Assembly (NCBI RefSeq): GCF_030247195.1
Contig: NC_080671.1
Location: 96,049,870-96,113,869 of the forward strand
Reading direction: 5' to 3'
DNA: 64,000 nucleotides
DNA from: Topomyia yanbarensis
Lineage: Eukaryota > Arthropoda > Insecta > Diptera > Culicidae
A model generated the notes under the pieces. It saw only the letters and a program-made list of their open reading frames with translations, ran no database searches and was not told where the DNA came from. Below are positions 12,111 through 24,194 of this stretch, one piece after another. How positions within the stretch are numbered: the stretch's first letter is position 1; each line of letters begins with the position of its first letter. Made by a program: the position numbers and the translations under genes.

Positions 12111-12925
12111 AGAAAAGCAATTTCAATTTAACATCGACCGAAATACCCCACTACTATTCCGAGTCGGTTGTTTCTGACTGTGCTTTGAAGCTAGCCGAGT
12201 GTGAGCCGATCTTCAAATACGGAATGCATCGTGTAGACTCTTTGAGACTCTTTGAGCAGCGAAACTTGTCTTTATTCACATTGTGTTTGCTTCGCTAGAT
12301 GCGCAATACAATGAAAAGCGAAGAGCTACACACTTCTAGACAATCCGACGCGTTAATATTTATTGTTGTGAGTGCGATGCGGAGAAGATTTGAATGTGTT
12401 GGTATTGCCGTTTGGGAAATTTTTTGTTGCGACCGTTTTAGTATTAAACATGTTGCTATTAGGTCATTGTTTTCTTATTACCGTAATAGTATTACGGCTG
12501 AGTTTTGGGTGTAGTTTTAATTAAACAGTTGAATTTACTTGAATTTAGTAATGTGTTTAATTTGAATCAATTCAAACCCCTAACTCACATCACATCCTTC
12601 ACTTTCTCCTTTCACTTCCAATCTCACCGCACTCTTCTAGATGAACACATAAAAATATTTTGCATTTATCTGGTTTATGATAAGATCTAATATTCGAAGA
12701 AGGATGATCTGGATGATCGCCCAGATTTTTTATGCGGGAATTTCGGTAAACCGGAGGTCGCCATCTAGAATTTCAATATGACGTCAAACATCGACCTGTG
12801 TCTCCTACTCGTCAAGATTATCCCGAAAATACCTATATTGATTGAATTGTAGAGAATTTCTTAAAGCCGGAAATCGCCATCTTACTTTTAAAAATGAAGT
12901 CAAAAAAGCCTGAGTGCACTTGATA

Positions 12926-13460
12926 TAATTTTCTGTTATTTTTACTGCTAATGAGACCAAATATATAACACAGTTTGAAACAAAAACTGTATTGTGTTAT
13001 TTCATTCTGATCGGGTCACAAATACAATAAATTGCATATTCTCTCATATTCCAAACGTACAAACGCTCGTGGCCTTCACGCAATAACACAAACCTAGTCA
13101 CAAACGCGAACATGCAATTATCCACACATACTTACGCCCGCGATCTCACAACCATTATAATACCCCGGTAATTAAGTTTTAGCACCTACAGATTTACAAA
13201 CGCGGTCTCAAGCACTAACCCACCGCTCGCACGATCATGCCTTTAGTTGGCCCGATAATGACAGAAATGACGCTCATATTCACTAGACAACACTTTCCAT
13301 AGCGACATCACCGGGAACTCTCGTGATAAGGGTGTTCTTCTAGTATCTGAACCGTACACTGAAAATTGAGTATCAGGTTCACGAAACATACGCGAATATC
13401 GAAATAACCACACGGTTATAAAATCGAATTTATTCACGCGAAGTTACGCTCGAGCCCTTT
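12926..13460 (+). repeat. Family R repeat, second copy
   Basis: This parallels the copy at 11588-12110, with blocks CACAGTTTGAAACAAAAAC, GTGTTATTTCATTCTGATCG, ACAAACGCTCGTGGCCTTCA and ATGACGCTCATATTCACTAG. It continues further, through TCACGAAACATACGCGAATA to a CACGCGAAGTTACG end shared with 46040-46070. The two copies lie about 1.34 kb apart, in direct orientation. Confidence 0.75.
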
Positions 13461-13555
13461 GCGATGAGACATGCGATCTGGAAGTTCCTATGCCATACCA
13501 CAACCGTACAGTGAATATCACATTCAGAATCACGGCTCGCTGCAATTGGCCTTAA

Positions 13556-15112
13556 GGGGTTACATACTGTTAGAGCACGTCGAGGCTCACCTTTGAACAA
13601 ATGGAGTTCCCGTCGGACAGGGAAGGTTTAGGCCAACTTAGCAGATTCGAAAAATGGCACTTCACAAAACTTTTACTACGGGAACGTAAAATAACTTTTT
13701 TGATCGAGGTGTTAATGCTTCGGTGATCATAGGTATAAGTTATTATCATAGGTATAACTAACTAATCGTAGTGAGTGCAAACGACAGTAGGTAGATGAAA
13801 AAGAGGATCATATCAGTGAGAAATGAGAAAATTAATAAATTCCGAACGAGGGTTCGGACTACGATGCCCAATTGAAAGTGATCTAAACCAAACACATACC
13901 TTTTTATTTTTCGAAAAATCGATTTTTTATTACTTTATTTGAAAGTATAACTCCTTGATAATATTTTCCCAAATATTTATAGAGATCCAAGAAATAGATC
14001 GAAAGTTACAGCACCCAAGCGCGCTTCGTCTACCAAGAGCAGTGGTTGTTTTTCCAAAAATGGTTTTCCGTGATCACGATTGCTGAAAAACGACTCAATC
14101 GATTTTCTTAATTTTCTTTTTTTTTTTCAATTGATTGTAATTAATTTTTCTCGTACCATAACGATTCCTTTTTTATGCAATAATTTTTCTAATACAATTT
14201 TTAGAGATTAAAATAGCGATTTTTTGGAAAAACGCTGCCGAATGCAGGAAAAAAATATTATTTTTTCAACTAATCGTTAAGGTACGAGGAATACTCATAT
14301 ATTAACGCATTTCCCCAAAATTTCAAGCGGCCTTTCCTGATCGAAAAAAAAGGCCGCGCTTCATGAAACACCGCGCTTTGCCAATCTGTCATAATGTTGC
14401 AAATTTGCATAAAGAAGGGCTGAATGAGTAAACAAGTTGTTCCAAAAATCAACCCTGCGTTATGCAACGTTGTGTACAGGTTGAGTATACCAGATGCAAG
14501 TGGTGCCAAATTCATTACGTTCAGTAAAATTCAAAAATTCTTTTTAGATTACAGAATTAAAAAATTAGCTTAATGAGCTATACTTATCAATCTAATTCTG
14601 TTTTAAAAATTATCCTTGCGTTTAAACCAAAATGGGAGGCTTATTACTACTATAAATAGCAAATACAAGTACTAGTTACAAAAACTTGTTGGCAACCATA
14701 GAGCGGCGTTTACTAAGCAGTTGGTGCGGCGTGTACGTTTCGGTGAATGTCCCAATACTAATGGAATTTTTTGAGTTTTGGGATTTTAGTTTATCTATTG
14801 TTCTTCATTCGTGATCACCGCAAACCTCTTAGATTCGAGTCCCGACCACGCACATAGGGTTAGAAATTTTTCGTAAGAGATTTTTCTAACCCGATAGAGG
14901 GAATGACCTTAAGGTCAAAACCTCATTAATCGAAATAAAAAAGCCTCTTAAATAAAATAGGCTCCGGGAAAAAGCCATAACTCCACCAATTATTAGTACA
15001 TTTTTATGTACTACCAAAATACTATATGTTTAATGTAATGAAATCATTGCTTTATGCCTTTACGTAAATTCAAACTTTCTTGACATATTCTCACAAAAAG
15101 GTATGCAACCCC
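13556..15112. mobile_element. TTAA-flanked DNA element, probably piggyBac-type and non-autonomous
   Basis: The left end GGGGTTACATAC and the right end GTATGCAACCCC are complementary except for one base, and each abuts TTAA (13552-13555 and 15113-15116). TTAA targets are the hallmark of the piggyBac superfamily. The 1.56-kb interior has no readable transposase and contains a 5'-truncated SINE at 14832-14943. The inverted repeats are short, so the pairing of these two ends is an inference. Confidence 0.6.
14832..14943 (+). mobile_element. tRNA-derived SINE, 5'-truncated copy
   Basis: It starts inside the box B region (GATTCGAGTCCCGACC) and continues with the conserved body GGGTTAGAAATTTTT...TTTCTAACCCG, the GAATGACCTTAAGG block and an A-rich tail. 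CCTCTTA lies on both sides (14825-14831 and 14944-14950), a target duplication, so the missing 5' half reflects incomplete reverse transcription rather than later loss. Longer copies of the family are at 42013, 61858 and 63629. Confidence 0.82.
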
Positions 15113-15263
15113 TTAAGCAGTGATTTAGTGGGTAACATTTCTCGTCTCGTCTTCAATTGTAGTGAGTGATTCTGACGGGTAACCCTTCCGAGACCCGTGC
15201 TCTACAGTTCTAGCAAAACAACTATCGCAAAAAATAAACATCAAATTGAGTTCAATCGGTCAA

Positions 15264-15355
15264 CCTTTTCCGTCATTAGTGGGAATATCGTAAATTTCTC
15301 TTGAATTAGGATATTCAAGAGAAATTTATGATATTCCCACTAATGACGGAAAAGG
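15264..15355. repeat. 92-bp hairpin with 43-bp arms
   Basis: The arms CCTTTTCCGTCATTAGTGGG... and ...CCCACTAATGACGGAAAAGG are complementary over 43 positions with one mismatch, around the 6-base loop TAGGAT. Either strand would form a long, nearly perfect stem if transcribed. There is no clear flanking duplication. Confidence 0.85.
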
Positions 15356-17794
15356 TATCTAGAATATTCGCGGCTCAGCTACTAAGATACTAAACCAAAT
15401 AATTGAATTGAAATTGTAGCAAAATCTAACTAGAAAACTATAATTGGATGCTACCAAACATTCGATGTCTATGCAAATTTTGTCCTACAAAAAGCAATCA
15501 GAACAGATAGAGTGCTGTTTCGCTTGTACGTTGTGCTCTTATCGTTACCAGAAACAGGATCCACCGATAACGACCCCCGATAATCCTCGAATGTTTCTGC
15601 CTAAATCCAATAGCCCTTGTTTGCACTCGAAAATAGTTTGCCGTTGAGTGCTACAAGCTGGAGGAAAGTGTTGCAACGTTTCTGGTGCCTGTTTGCTGCT
15701 CTGTTGACGTGATGATCTGAACAGCCTAATTGAACTGGAAATTGAATAAATTTTTACACGAATGAGGAAAACTTCGTCGGAGCAATGAATAGCTTTCTCG
15801 TCAAGCGAAATGTAGGAAGTGGTGTGGGAATTTATGCTGAACAATGGTGGTCTTATCTTGTTCGGTGGAACAGACTCCGGCGCATAACACGTGTTTACAG
15901 CACAGGAACAATTTTTGCGGTGTTCCATCGAAAAGTGTTCACTGTCGGAAACAGGAACTGGTCTGGAAAGTTTCCGACGAAGGTAACATTATTTTATTAG
16001 AAGTTTTCTTCGGTTGAACGATGATAATCATGTTATGGAACATTTATAGTCTCAATTGAAGTGCTCGTTCACATGATTTTATTCCGAAACTGAAAAGAAT
16101 GCTCCATTTAGATATTTTATTGCACGGCATCGAACGCTTCCTACGAAAATAAGATCATTAAATGAGGCATACAATTGAGTTCCATTACATTATATGCCGC
16201 AATATTCTTCTACAAAATAGCATTTCGAACGACATTCTAGCATTCTACTTGTGTGGCTCGAATCTACAAACTGCCACAAACTTGAACGCTTCCAGCACTG
16301 TGCACATTGGCCGCACAAATCTTAAAAGCCGGATACCGGAGGGGGAGCAATCTGCACCGGCCATATTTTTTGCCAACCGATCATAAAAGAAAAATGATGA
16401 CTTTTGAAAGTAGCCAAGAGATGCAAAGAAACCGGAGAGAATGTGCTTCTAAATATAAGAGACTTACACCGAAGCCACAGCCCGTTCCGTGACACAGTCT
16501 GCAACGCATATTTGCAGGCCGTAAATAAAGCTTCGGATCGTACGTCCTCATTCGGTCGGTCGAAGTTCTACATAAGCTGCTGGCCGAGTGAATACATCTC
16601 ACCCGGAATAAACTTGCCGCCTGACGGAACTGGTGTTGTTCGTTCAGGCACGGAAGTGAACGGAATATGCTGCACCAGGGAACGGAGCTTGCAAAGCTTA
16701 GTCAGGACGGAAAGCAAATTGCTGAAGCAGGATTTATAGGATTTTTACCGTCGCTGGGGGCTGCCAAATGCCGGAAAAGTGCAGGATATATTTTCAAAAG
16801 ATAGTAGGTTTTTGCCATCCATTGGGAACCTTCCAGAAAGTGAACCAATTAGGATTCCTATACCGAACAAAGATTGGGGTTGCAAATTTTTGGATGGAGA
16901 TTAAAAAAATGGCTTTATACCAACCACAAAAACTGGTCTACCAAGCTTGACTTCATTTCATTTTATCACTTAATCTTTTATAGTTACCACCTATACGTAT
17001 AGTTTCAAAGTAGTAAACTGACCACCGCGCTTGATTTATTCATGTATGCTAAACGGGCGGAGATTTGGTGCTGATGATAACAGATCATCATCGTAAACGA
17101 GCTTCACTAGGCTAAACTTTACGACACTCTGGAGTTCACCAAATTTGCAAGCGGTAATCAACTGTAGCTAGGAGATATGAACGAAATTGCTCTGTAGATT
17201 GGACATAACCAAGCCATCCAATTACTTCTATCGAGATAGGATCTGTAATCAAAAGATAGCTAAATAAAACATTCTCAAATGATTGTCCCTAATGGAACTG
17301 TAATAGCGGAGATCATAAAGCACTTTGATAGAAGATAACTTGTTCCGATTGCGAAATCTGGTCGACTACATTCCAACCATACAATTTCTAGGCTAAATGG
17401 TTTGACTTTAATTTTGGTAGAGTTTACGATAATGCAAACTGAAATTTCGTTTTCTAATATCAAACTGGTAAAATTGGTTTTCGGGTTTTATCCATAGTTA
17501 CCAATTCCCATAATAGAGTGTAAATACTCCACGTCTTCAACCATGTGGATTCTTCTTTCCACCATTATCATTTTGTTGCCGAAGAAAAATTCTGCACTGG
17601 ATTACCCCGGAGGGAGATGATGCTCGTAAGGAGATGCACGGAGACTGAACTGAAACCAAAAGTTCCAATCAAACTGAAAACGACGTCCACGGTGATTTAA
17701 AATGCCATTTTCTTGCTCATAAGAACTTATCGGAAAGGACGCCGGTAAGTTTTAACATTCGCCGACGCACAGAGGAGTAACTGGGGTCGAATCC
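15356..17794. other. Anonymous region with weak coding-like traces
   Basis: No gene is assigned. Overlapping short plus-strand frames between about 16400 and 16920, including stretches such as ELAKLSQDGKQIAEAGF and EPIRIPIPNKDWGCKF, look less random than the surroundings, but they lie in different frames and contain stops. They could be a decayed gene or element; I recognise no family. The rest shows nothing. Confidence 0.35.
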
Positions 17795-17804
17795 AGGCCA
17801 AAAT

Positions 17805-17862
17805 ATTTTTTTTCAATTTGTTTATTTGATAAGGCACGTATGCGTTAGCTTAAAGGTGCCAT
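17805..17862 (-). promoter_or_regulatory. Conserved 3' terminal hairpin of the retrotransposon
   Basis: In sense orientation the last 58 bases hold GGCACCTTTAAGCTAACG, then CATACGTGCC, TATCAAATAAACAAATTG and an A run. GGCAC and GTGCC pair as a stem around the loop containing AAGCTAACGCAT. The same loop and following TATCAAATAAACAA occur, with a different stem, inside both hAT-like copies (831-880 and 48631-48674). In non-LTR elements such 3' structures are commonly recognised by the reverse transcriptase; that role is inferred here. Confidence 0.6.
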
Positions 17863-18220
17863 TTTTTCATTGTTTTACATTTTGAATTTCTTAAAACTAG
17901 GGGGTTACACATTTAAATATTATTTTGTTTTATGTAATGAAACTAAAAAAAATACAGCTAACTTATACATATAAAAGAGGGTATAATATAATATTCGTAA
18001 GATTTGGGGGACGGATCATTTTGTATGTTCTTTTTATAGTAATTCACTTTATGATTTTTAGAAGGGAGATTGTAGGAGAAATTAATTATTAACTAAGCGG
18101 AACATTTTACAAGCTTATTAACTAGAAATAACTAGAGAGAGTTGTTCAAGATTAGGGGGAATTAATTAGGGCTATTTTAAAGTAGTGGTACTGTTGTGCA
18201 TTTCTTAACGAGATTAAATA

Positions 18221-18616
18221 TTGATCAACTAAAACTAGAAGATAGGGGGCACATAAGTTTTGGGAAGATATTCAAGGGGAGAAGGGGGTGAAGTCATACA
18301 TCTGTGTATCAGAGACATGGGAGGGAGGGTGGACAAGGCTGAAGGGGGGGGGGGGAGATATAATCTTTCAGTTTCCGGCATCAGGAATTAACGGCCAGGA
18401 TTACAGATTCGAACGGATTGATCAACTAAAACTAGAAGATAGGGGGGGCACATAAGTTTTGGGAAGATATTCAAGGGGAGAAGGGGGTGAAGTCATACAT
18501 CTGTGTATCAGAGACATGGGAGAGAGGGTGGAAAAGGCTGAACGGGGGGGGGGGGGATATAATCTTTCAGTTTCCGGCATCAGGAATCAACGGCCAGGAT
18601 TACAGATTCGAACGGA
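18221..18616 (-). repeat. 197-bp tandem duplication in the retrotransposon 3' region
   Basis: Two head-to-tail units start at 18221 and 18418 (TTGATCAACTAAAACTAGAA on the plus strand). They are almost identical, differing by a few bases and by the lengths of two G runs (about 13 G near 18345 and 18545). In the element's sense orientation the unit is C-rich. It lies downstream of the ORF2 stop, so it is part of the 3' untranslated region. Confidence 0.9.
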
Positions 18617-18868
18617 TGTATCAAGTATTGGGACGCCGGGCGGTTTTCCTCGAGCCGGCAGGGGTTCCTCCAGACGATTTCGTTGTACGGCTCAGATACG
18701 GATCGGAAACACACCGCGCTGCGCGTGTGATGTTGTACTGTAGATCTCGTGTTGTTGGTTCATTCGACAGATGTTTTGTCTCGTCTTGGAGTCGTATCAA
18801 ACCATCGTTGGGGTACGGTAGGCGGAAGAGGGCACTTCTGGGAATGATAAGAGAAAAGATAGGGGCAT

Positions 18869-21800
18869 TTAAATTTGGATATTGATGGTTTTGAGGAACG
18901 TGTATATAAGGGACATGTAGAGAATATCGCGGCTTGCTAGTACATCTCGAACCGGGACATTGGGTGATCTTCCTCGGGCCCGAAGGGAATCGAATAGTTG
19001 AGATCTGGCAGAACAGTACTCGGCGCATGCTCAGACAACATGTTCGATTTCGTGATAACCGTTGCCACAAGCGCAGATACCGCTATCCACGAGCCCAATA
19101 AGCCGGAGATGTGCGTCCAGCGTGTAGTGATTGGACATGAGCCGAGACATCACGCGAATGAAATCCCGACCCACATCCATCCCCCTGAACCAAGGTTTAG
19201 TCGATACCTTAGGGATTATCGAATGTAGCCACCTTCCCAGTTCACCATTCCTCCATGAAGTTTGCCAACTTTCGAGGGATCTTTGATGAGTAATACTGAA
19301 AAATTCGTTGAAGCTAATTGGTCTTTCATATATGTCACCTTGTAAAGCGCCCGCCTTAGCTAAAGAGTCCGCTTCTTCATTACCTGGAATGGAGCAATGC
19401 GAGGGAACCCAAACTAAGGTAATCTTGTACGATCTTACAGACAAAGCACGCAGGCGCTCCCAAATTTTCCCCAGAAAATATGGAATGTGCTTTCTAGGTT
19501 TCATTGAACGGAGAGCCTCGATTGAGCTGAGGCTATCCGAGACAATAAAGTAATGATCGGTGGGCAAAGTATCAATGATCCCAAGGGTATACTGAATAGC
19601 AGCAAGCTCTGCAACGTAAACTGAAGCAGGATCATTGAGTTTGAATGAGGCGGTGAGGTTTTGATTGAATATACCGAAGCCAGTGGAGCCGTCGAGGCTT
19701 GACCCGTCGGTGTAAAACATATTGTTGCAGTCGACTTCTCGAAATTTACTATGAAAGATGCTTGGGATCACTTGCGGACGTATGTGATCCGGGATTCCAC
19801 GAATCTCGTCTTTCATGGATGTGTCGAAGAATACAGTTGAATCAGAAGCATGAAAGAGATTGACACGGTTGGGATAGTATGAAGAAGGATTGATATTTTG
19901 TGCCATGTAATCGAAGTACAAGGACATAGATCGGGTTTGAAAATTGAGCTCGACAAGCCTTTCGAAATTTGAAATTACTAACGGGTTCAAGATATCGCAT
20001 CGGATGAGCATTCGATATGAGAGTTCCCAAAATCGATTTTTCAGCGGAAGGACGCCCGCAAGCACACTCTTCGTATGTGTCGAGTGCATGCAACCCAAAG
20101 CAATACGGAAACAACAATATTGGATACGCTCTAGCTTGATGAAATGTATGTTCGCAGCGGAGCGGAAACAGAAACTCCCGTACTCCATCACCGACAATAT
20201 TGTTGTTTGGTACAGCCTGATCAGGTCTCCTGGGTGGGCACCCCACCATGTTCCGGTTATTGTACGGAGAAAATTGATCCTTTGTTGGCACTTCTGTTTC
20301 AGATACCTAATGTGACATCCCCAGGTACCTTTAGAGTCGAACCAGACCCCGAGATATTTGAAAGTTGAAACCTGAGCAATAGTTTGACCCATTAATTGAA
20401 GCTGTAGTTGCGCTGGTTCACGCTTCCTTGAAAATACGACTAGCTCAGTTTTCTCCGTGGAGAACTCGATACCTAGCTGGAGGGCCCAAGCAGACAAATT
20501 GTCCAAGGTATCTTGCAATGGTCCTTGCAGATCGACGGCTTTGGGACCTGTAATAGAGACCACACCGTCATCTGCAAGCTGCCTTAGCGTGCAGGAATTG
20601 ACAAGACATTCGTCAATGTCATTCACGTAAAAGTTATAGAGAAGGGGGCTTAGACATGAGCCCTGGGGAAGACCCATGTAGCTAAATCGTGATGTCGATA
20701 AATCACCATGCGAAAAATGCATATGTTTTTCAGACAGCAAGTTTAGCAAAAAGTTGTTTAGAGTCGGTGAAAGACCATGCTGGTGCAGCTTCTCAGAAAG
20801 AATTTTGATAGAAACTGAATCAAAAGCCCCCTTTATATTTAGGAAAACTGATGCCATCTGCTCTTTGCTAGCATAAGCCATTTGAATTTCTGTTGAGAGC
20901 AACGCAAGACAATCGTTCGTCCCTTTGCCTTTGCGGAAACCAAATTGTGTATCTGACAGTAAGCCATTTGCTTCAACCCAATTATCGAGGCGAAACAAGA
21001 TCATTTTCTCGAACAACTTTCGGATACAGGACAGCATCGCAATCGGTCGATACGAGTTGTGGTCGGAGGCTGGTTTTCCTGGTTTTTGAATGGCAATGAC
21101 CTTCACTTCCTCCAGTCATGAGGGACAATATTACCCTCAAGAAACTTATTAAATAAATTCAACAAGCGTCTCTTGGCAGAGTCTGGCAGATTCTTTAACA
21201 AGTTAAATTTGATTCTGTCTGGCCCTGGGGCTTTATTGTTACATGATAAGAGAGCAAGTGAGAACTCCACCATCGAAAACGGTGTTTCGTTCGCGTTATT
21301 GTGAGGGGACGCGGCGCGGTAGATCTTCTGTGCCGGGGCGGAATCCGGACAAACCTTCTTGGCAAAATCGAATATCCAACGGTTTGAATATTCCACGCTC
21401 TCATTAGTACTGTTTCGGTTTCGTAAGCGCAGGGCCGTACTCCAAAGAGTGCTCATCGATGTTTCTCTCGTTAGTCCGTCGACGAACCGGCGCCAGTAGC
21501 TACGTTTTTTGGCTTTTATCAAACTCTTCATGCGCGTTTCCGCCATCGCGTACTGTCGGTAGCTAGCTGGCAGCCCGTCGTCCCGGAAGGTCTTATACGC
21601 AGCGGTCTTCTCCGCGTACACGTCTGAGCACTCTTTGTCCCACCATGGATTGGGAGGACGCCCGCGAGAGTTCGCGTCTGGTACGCGTTTAGTCTGAGCT
21701 TGAATCGCGGTATCGAGAATCAAGCCAGCCAGGAACCCGTACTCTTCCTCCGGAGGAAGCTCTTGAGTGCACTCGATTTTGTCGGATATCGCGGACGCGT

Positions 21801-22881
21801 AGCTCTTCCAATCAATATTTCGTGTGAGGTCATACGAAACATTGATTGTATTCGGTGGCCCTGAACCGTTAGCAATATTAATTACGATTGGGGTTGATGG
21901 TCGCTGCCGTGGGGATCAGAGACTACCTTCCACATGCAATCTAACCGCAGCGATGTCGAGCAGAGGGACAGATCTAAGGCGCTCGGTCGCGCTGGAGGGG
22001 CAGGAATCCGTGTCATTTCGCCCGTATTCAAAATAGTCATATTGAAGTTGTCGCAAAGCTCATCACTGAAAAAAATCCAAACGTTAATTCTATTTGCTTA
22101 AAACCGCTTAAAATTCATATGAAGAAGAAATGCTATTGTTATCACGCGCACACATACCTTCAATGTGTCAACTGTATAAACTATGTATGCACACACATAA
22201 GTTATATGTGCATATTGTTATAGAGTGGGGTTTTATGTGTCTAATAGTTATGAAATGTGAATGTAAGATTAATATTTCTTGTAAATACACACATTAGGTT
22301 TATGTGCCAGCAAATAGTGTCTATATGCCTCCGTTAATTGCAAAAATCTATGTGTAAAATCAATAGGCATAACGTTTACTTTTTTTTGAGTGATGGAGTA
22401 GGGTAGATCGATTATCGTCATGAAGGCAACCCCATGCCGTGCCGTGGGAGTTGAAGTCACCTAAAACTAGCCTCGGTGCGAGGAGGAGTTCCGCAATATC
22501 GCAAAGCCGTCGGTGGCTAACTGAGGCTCTAGGGGGGATGTAGGTGGAAGCAATGCAAAGGTCTTTGCCTTTAATTCTGGTTTGGCAAGCGACAACTTCA
22601 ATGCCTGGTGTCGAGGGGAGGTTGATCTGACTGGAAGAATAGCACTTTTTGATCCCCAAAAGTACTCCTCCGTAAGAGTCTTCTCGATCTAAGCGAATAA
22701 TATTAAAATCGTGGAAGTGTAGGGTTATTTCTGAAGTGAGCCATGTCTCGCATAGGGCAAATGCATCGCATTTCAAATTATTTAGTAAGATTTTAAACGA
22801 ATCGATTTTCGGGATAATGCTTCTGCAATTCCACTGTAGAACAGTGATTAAATCCTTGACCTCGTTCGATGAATTAGCCAT
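18869..22881 (-). pseudogene. I-clade retrotransposon ORF2 (endonuclease, reverse transcriptase, RNase H), inactivated
   Basis: ORF2 would nick target DNA and prime reverse transcription there. From the ATG at 22881 the AP-type endonuclease shows LQWNCRSI, ALCETWL and LVLGDFNSHG; its SDPHGSDHQP block appears only after the MITE at 22061-22395. A further one-base shift occurs near 21890, and frames change again near 21105. Reverse transcriptase motifs are NIKGAFDSVS, GLPQGSCLSPLLY and RQLADDGVV, with leucine where many relatives have tyrosine or phenylalanine. RNase H shows FYTDGSSLDGS, YVAELAAIQ, IVSDSLSSIEAL and PSHCSIPGNEEADSLAK, so the acidic catalytic residues are present. A TGA at 19031-19033, probably a former Trp codon, cuts the cysteine/histidine tail CACGNGYHEIEHVV; the frame stays open beyond it to a TAA at 18869. 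Confidence 0.9.
22061..22395. mobile_element. 335-bp MITE inserted in the retrotransposon endonuclease
   Basis: The ends CATCACTGAAAAAAATCC and, inverted, CATCACTCAAAAAAAAGT both continue to AAACGTT, giving about 25-bp inverted repeats with few mismatches. The coding sequence of ORF2 resumes on each side (HDDNRSTLL before, DELCDNFNM after), so the insertion is directly visible as an interruption. The target duplication is ambiguous, 2-3 bases at most around AT/GAT. The interior is AT-rich with CACACATA words and has no ORF. Confidence 0.82.
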
Positions 22882-24194
22882 CGAAGGATACAATCGCTGA
22901 AAGAAGGGGCCATTTAGCAGTGAACTGCATCAAAAATGTTTTTACTGCGGGGAGAAAGCTTATCAAGATACTTTTAAGGGGGTCAGAAATGTTTAACGCT
23001 GTAAGAATACGGTCCACAAAGTCAGAGAAATTTATTAGGCCAGCACTGTTTTCTTTCTCTGGCTGAGATATGGGAACACTTGGGGTTTTTGATGTTCCTG
23101 GAAGTGCTGGGAACTCCTTTTCTGAGCTCAGGTTACTGAGACCGGGAGCGACTTGCTTCGGTTTTGCACCAGTGCTTCCTTGAGTAGTTATTTTAGGGGG
23201 ACCATGAAGACACCTTCTGGCCTTTACGACGAAGCTTGGAAGAGGAAATGTTCTTCCTTTTTCTACTACTTCTAGGCACAGCAGAAGATGTTCCCTCCTG
23301 GGGTTCATCACAGTCGCCTTCGTCAGTAGACAAGTTGGTAAAGATGTTCGTAGAGACAGGTGGCGTAGCTATCTTAAGCATTTCTGCAAAAGATCGCTTA
23401 GAGCGTCCCTGAAGGGAACGCTTAAGATTTTCCTCGCGCTGTTTGTACGCGGGACATGAAGGGAGATCATGTGGGTTTCCCCCACAGTAGAGACACTTTT
23501 CGACATCTCTACCACAGGAATCATCCGCATGATTCCCACCGCATTTCCCACAGCGGGCTTTATTGCTACAATGGGAGGCTGTGTGTCCCAATTGTTTGCA
23601 ATTAGTACAGTTCATGACCCGCGGCACAAAGAGGCGAACAGGTAGACGAACCTTGTCAAAGAGGAGGTAATTGGGCATGGCAGAGCCGGCGAAGGTCACC
23701 CGATAAGAGTCTGAGTTGACGTATATTTTCTTGCCGTCAGCTGCGACTGATGCTGAATGCAAACGTTTGCATTCCAGTATCTTCACTGGCTTAAGCATGG
23801 GGTCTTTGAAACAGCCAGTCCCATATTTTAGCAGGTCCTCGCAATTCAGACTCGAATCGGAAACGACCCCGCTGACTTCAACCCTGCTAGCTGGAATATA
23901 CACCCTATACTCCTTCGTAAAGGGCTCGTAGCCAGCAATATCGTTTGCCTGAGTTGAACTGTTAACCACCACCCGAAGCTTATCAGGGCGAATTTTCGAT
24001 ATTTCTGTCACGGCCGAATACCGATCCGTCAGAACTCGAGAAATCTGCAACAGATTCAAACACTTTTTTTCTTTGGTCCGAAAGAAGATCACAAATGGCC
24101 CGCTGGCCGAGCTCGGATATACCTTGAGCCGGGGAGCCGATTTTATTTCGACGTCCATCTCACCTTGAGATGAACCGCCGTCAGGGGAAGTCAT
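22874..24194 (-). pseudogene. I-clade retrotransposon ORF1 (gag-like), frameshifted
   Basis: ORF1 proteins of this group bind element RNA as a nucleocapsid-like chaperone. The first frame (24194-23193) starts MTSPDGGSSQGEMDVE. Around residues 195-245 it shows three consecutive knuckles: CTNCKQLGHTASHC (CX2CX4HX4C), CGKCGGNHADDSC (CX2CX3HX4C) and CLYCGGNPHDLPSC (CX2CX4HX4C). A one-base shift near 23195-23205 moves the rest into another frame, which continues with a serine- and proline-rich tail to the stop at 22874. The ORF1 stop overlaps the ORF2 start in the sequence ATGGCTAA, an 8-base overlap that suggests coupled translation. Nucleotide composition matches ORF2 and differs from the AT-rich flanks. 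Confidence 0.88.

Larger units (their letters stand above)
11035..13545. repeat. Composite non-coding repeat region, family R (first locus)
   Basis: Blocks here recur, diverged, at 45240-47880. Shared landmarks in the same order are CGACGCAC.TGAATCATCC, TAACAGAATRCA, ACAAACGCTCGTRGCCTTC, CACACATACTTACGCCCG, CGATCATGAATCG and GACGCTCATATTCACT. There is no coding frame at either locus. Within this locus the last ~450 bp are present twice (11588-12110 and 12926-13460). It looks like an old non-autonomous element or satellite, but I cannot identify its ends. Confidence 0.7.

Noticed and set aside
13556..15112. Assignment of the region as an autonomous piggyBac
   Set aside because: No transposase frame is present; only short inverted ends and TTAA support the element.
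18621..19070. 149-codon minus-strand frame as a separate gene
   Set aside because: It overlaps the C-terminal end of retrotransposon ORF2 in a different frame; the true frame continues past the TGA at 19031.
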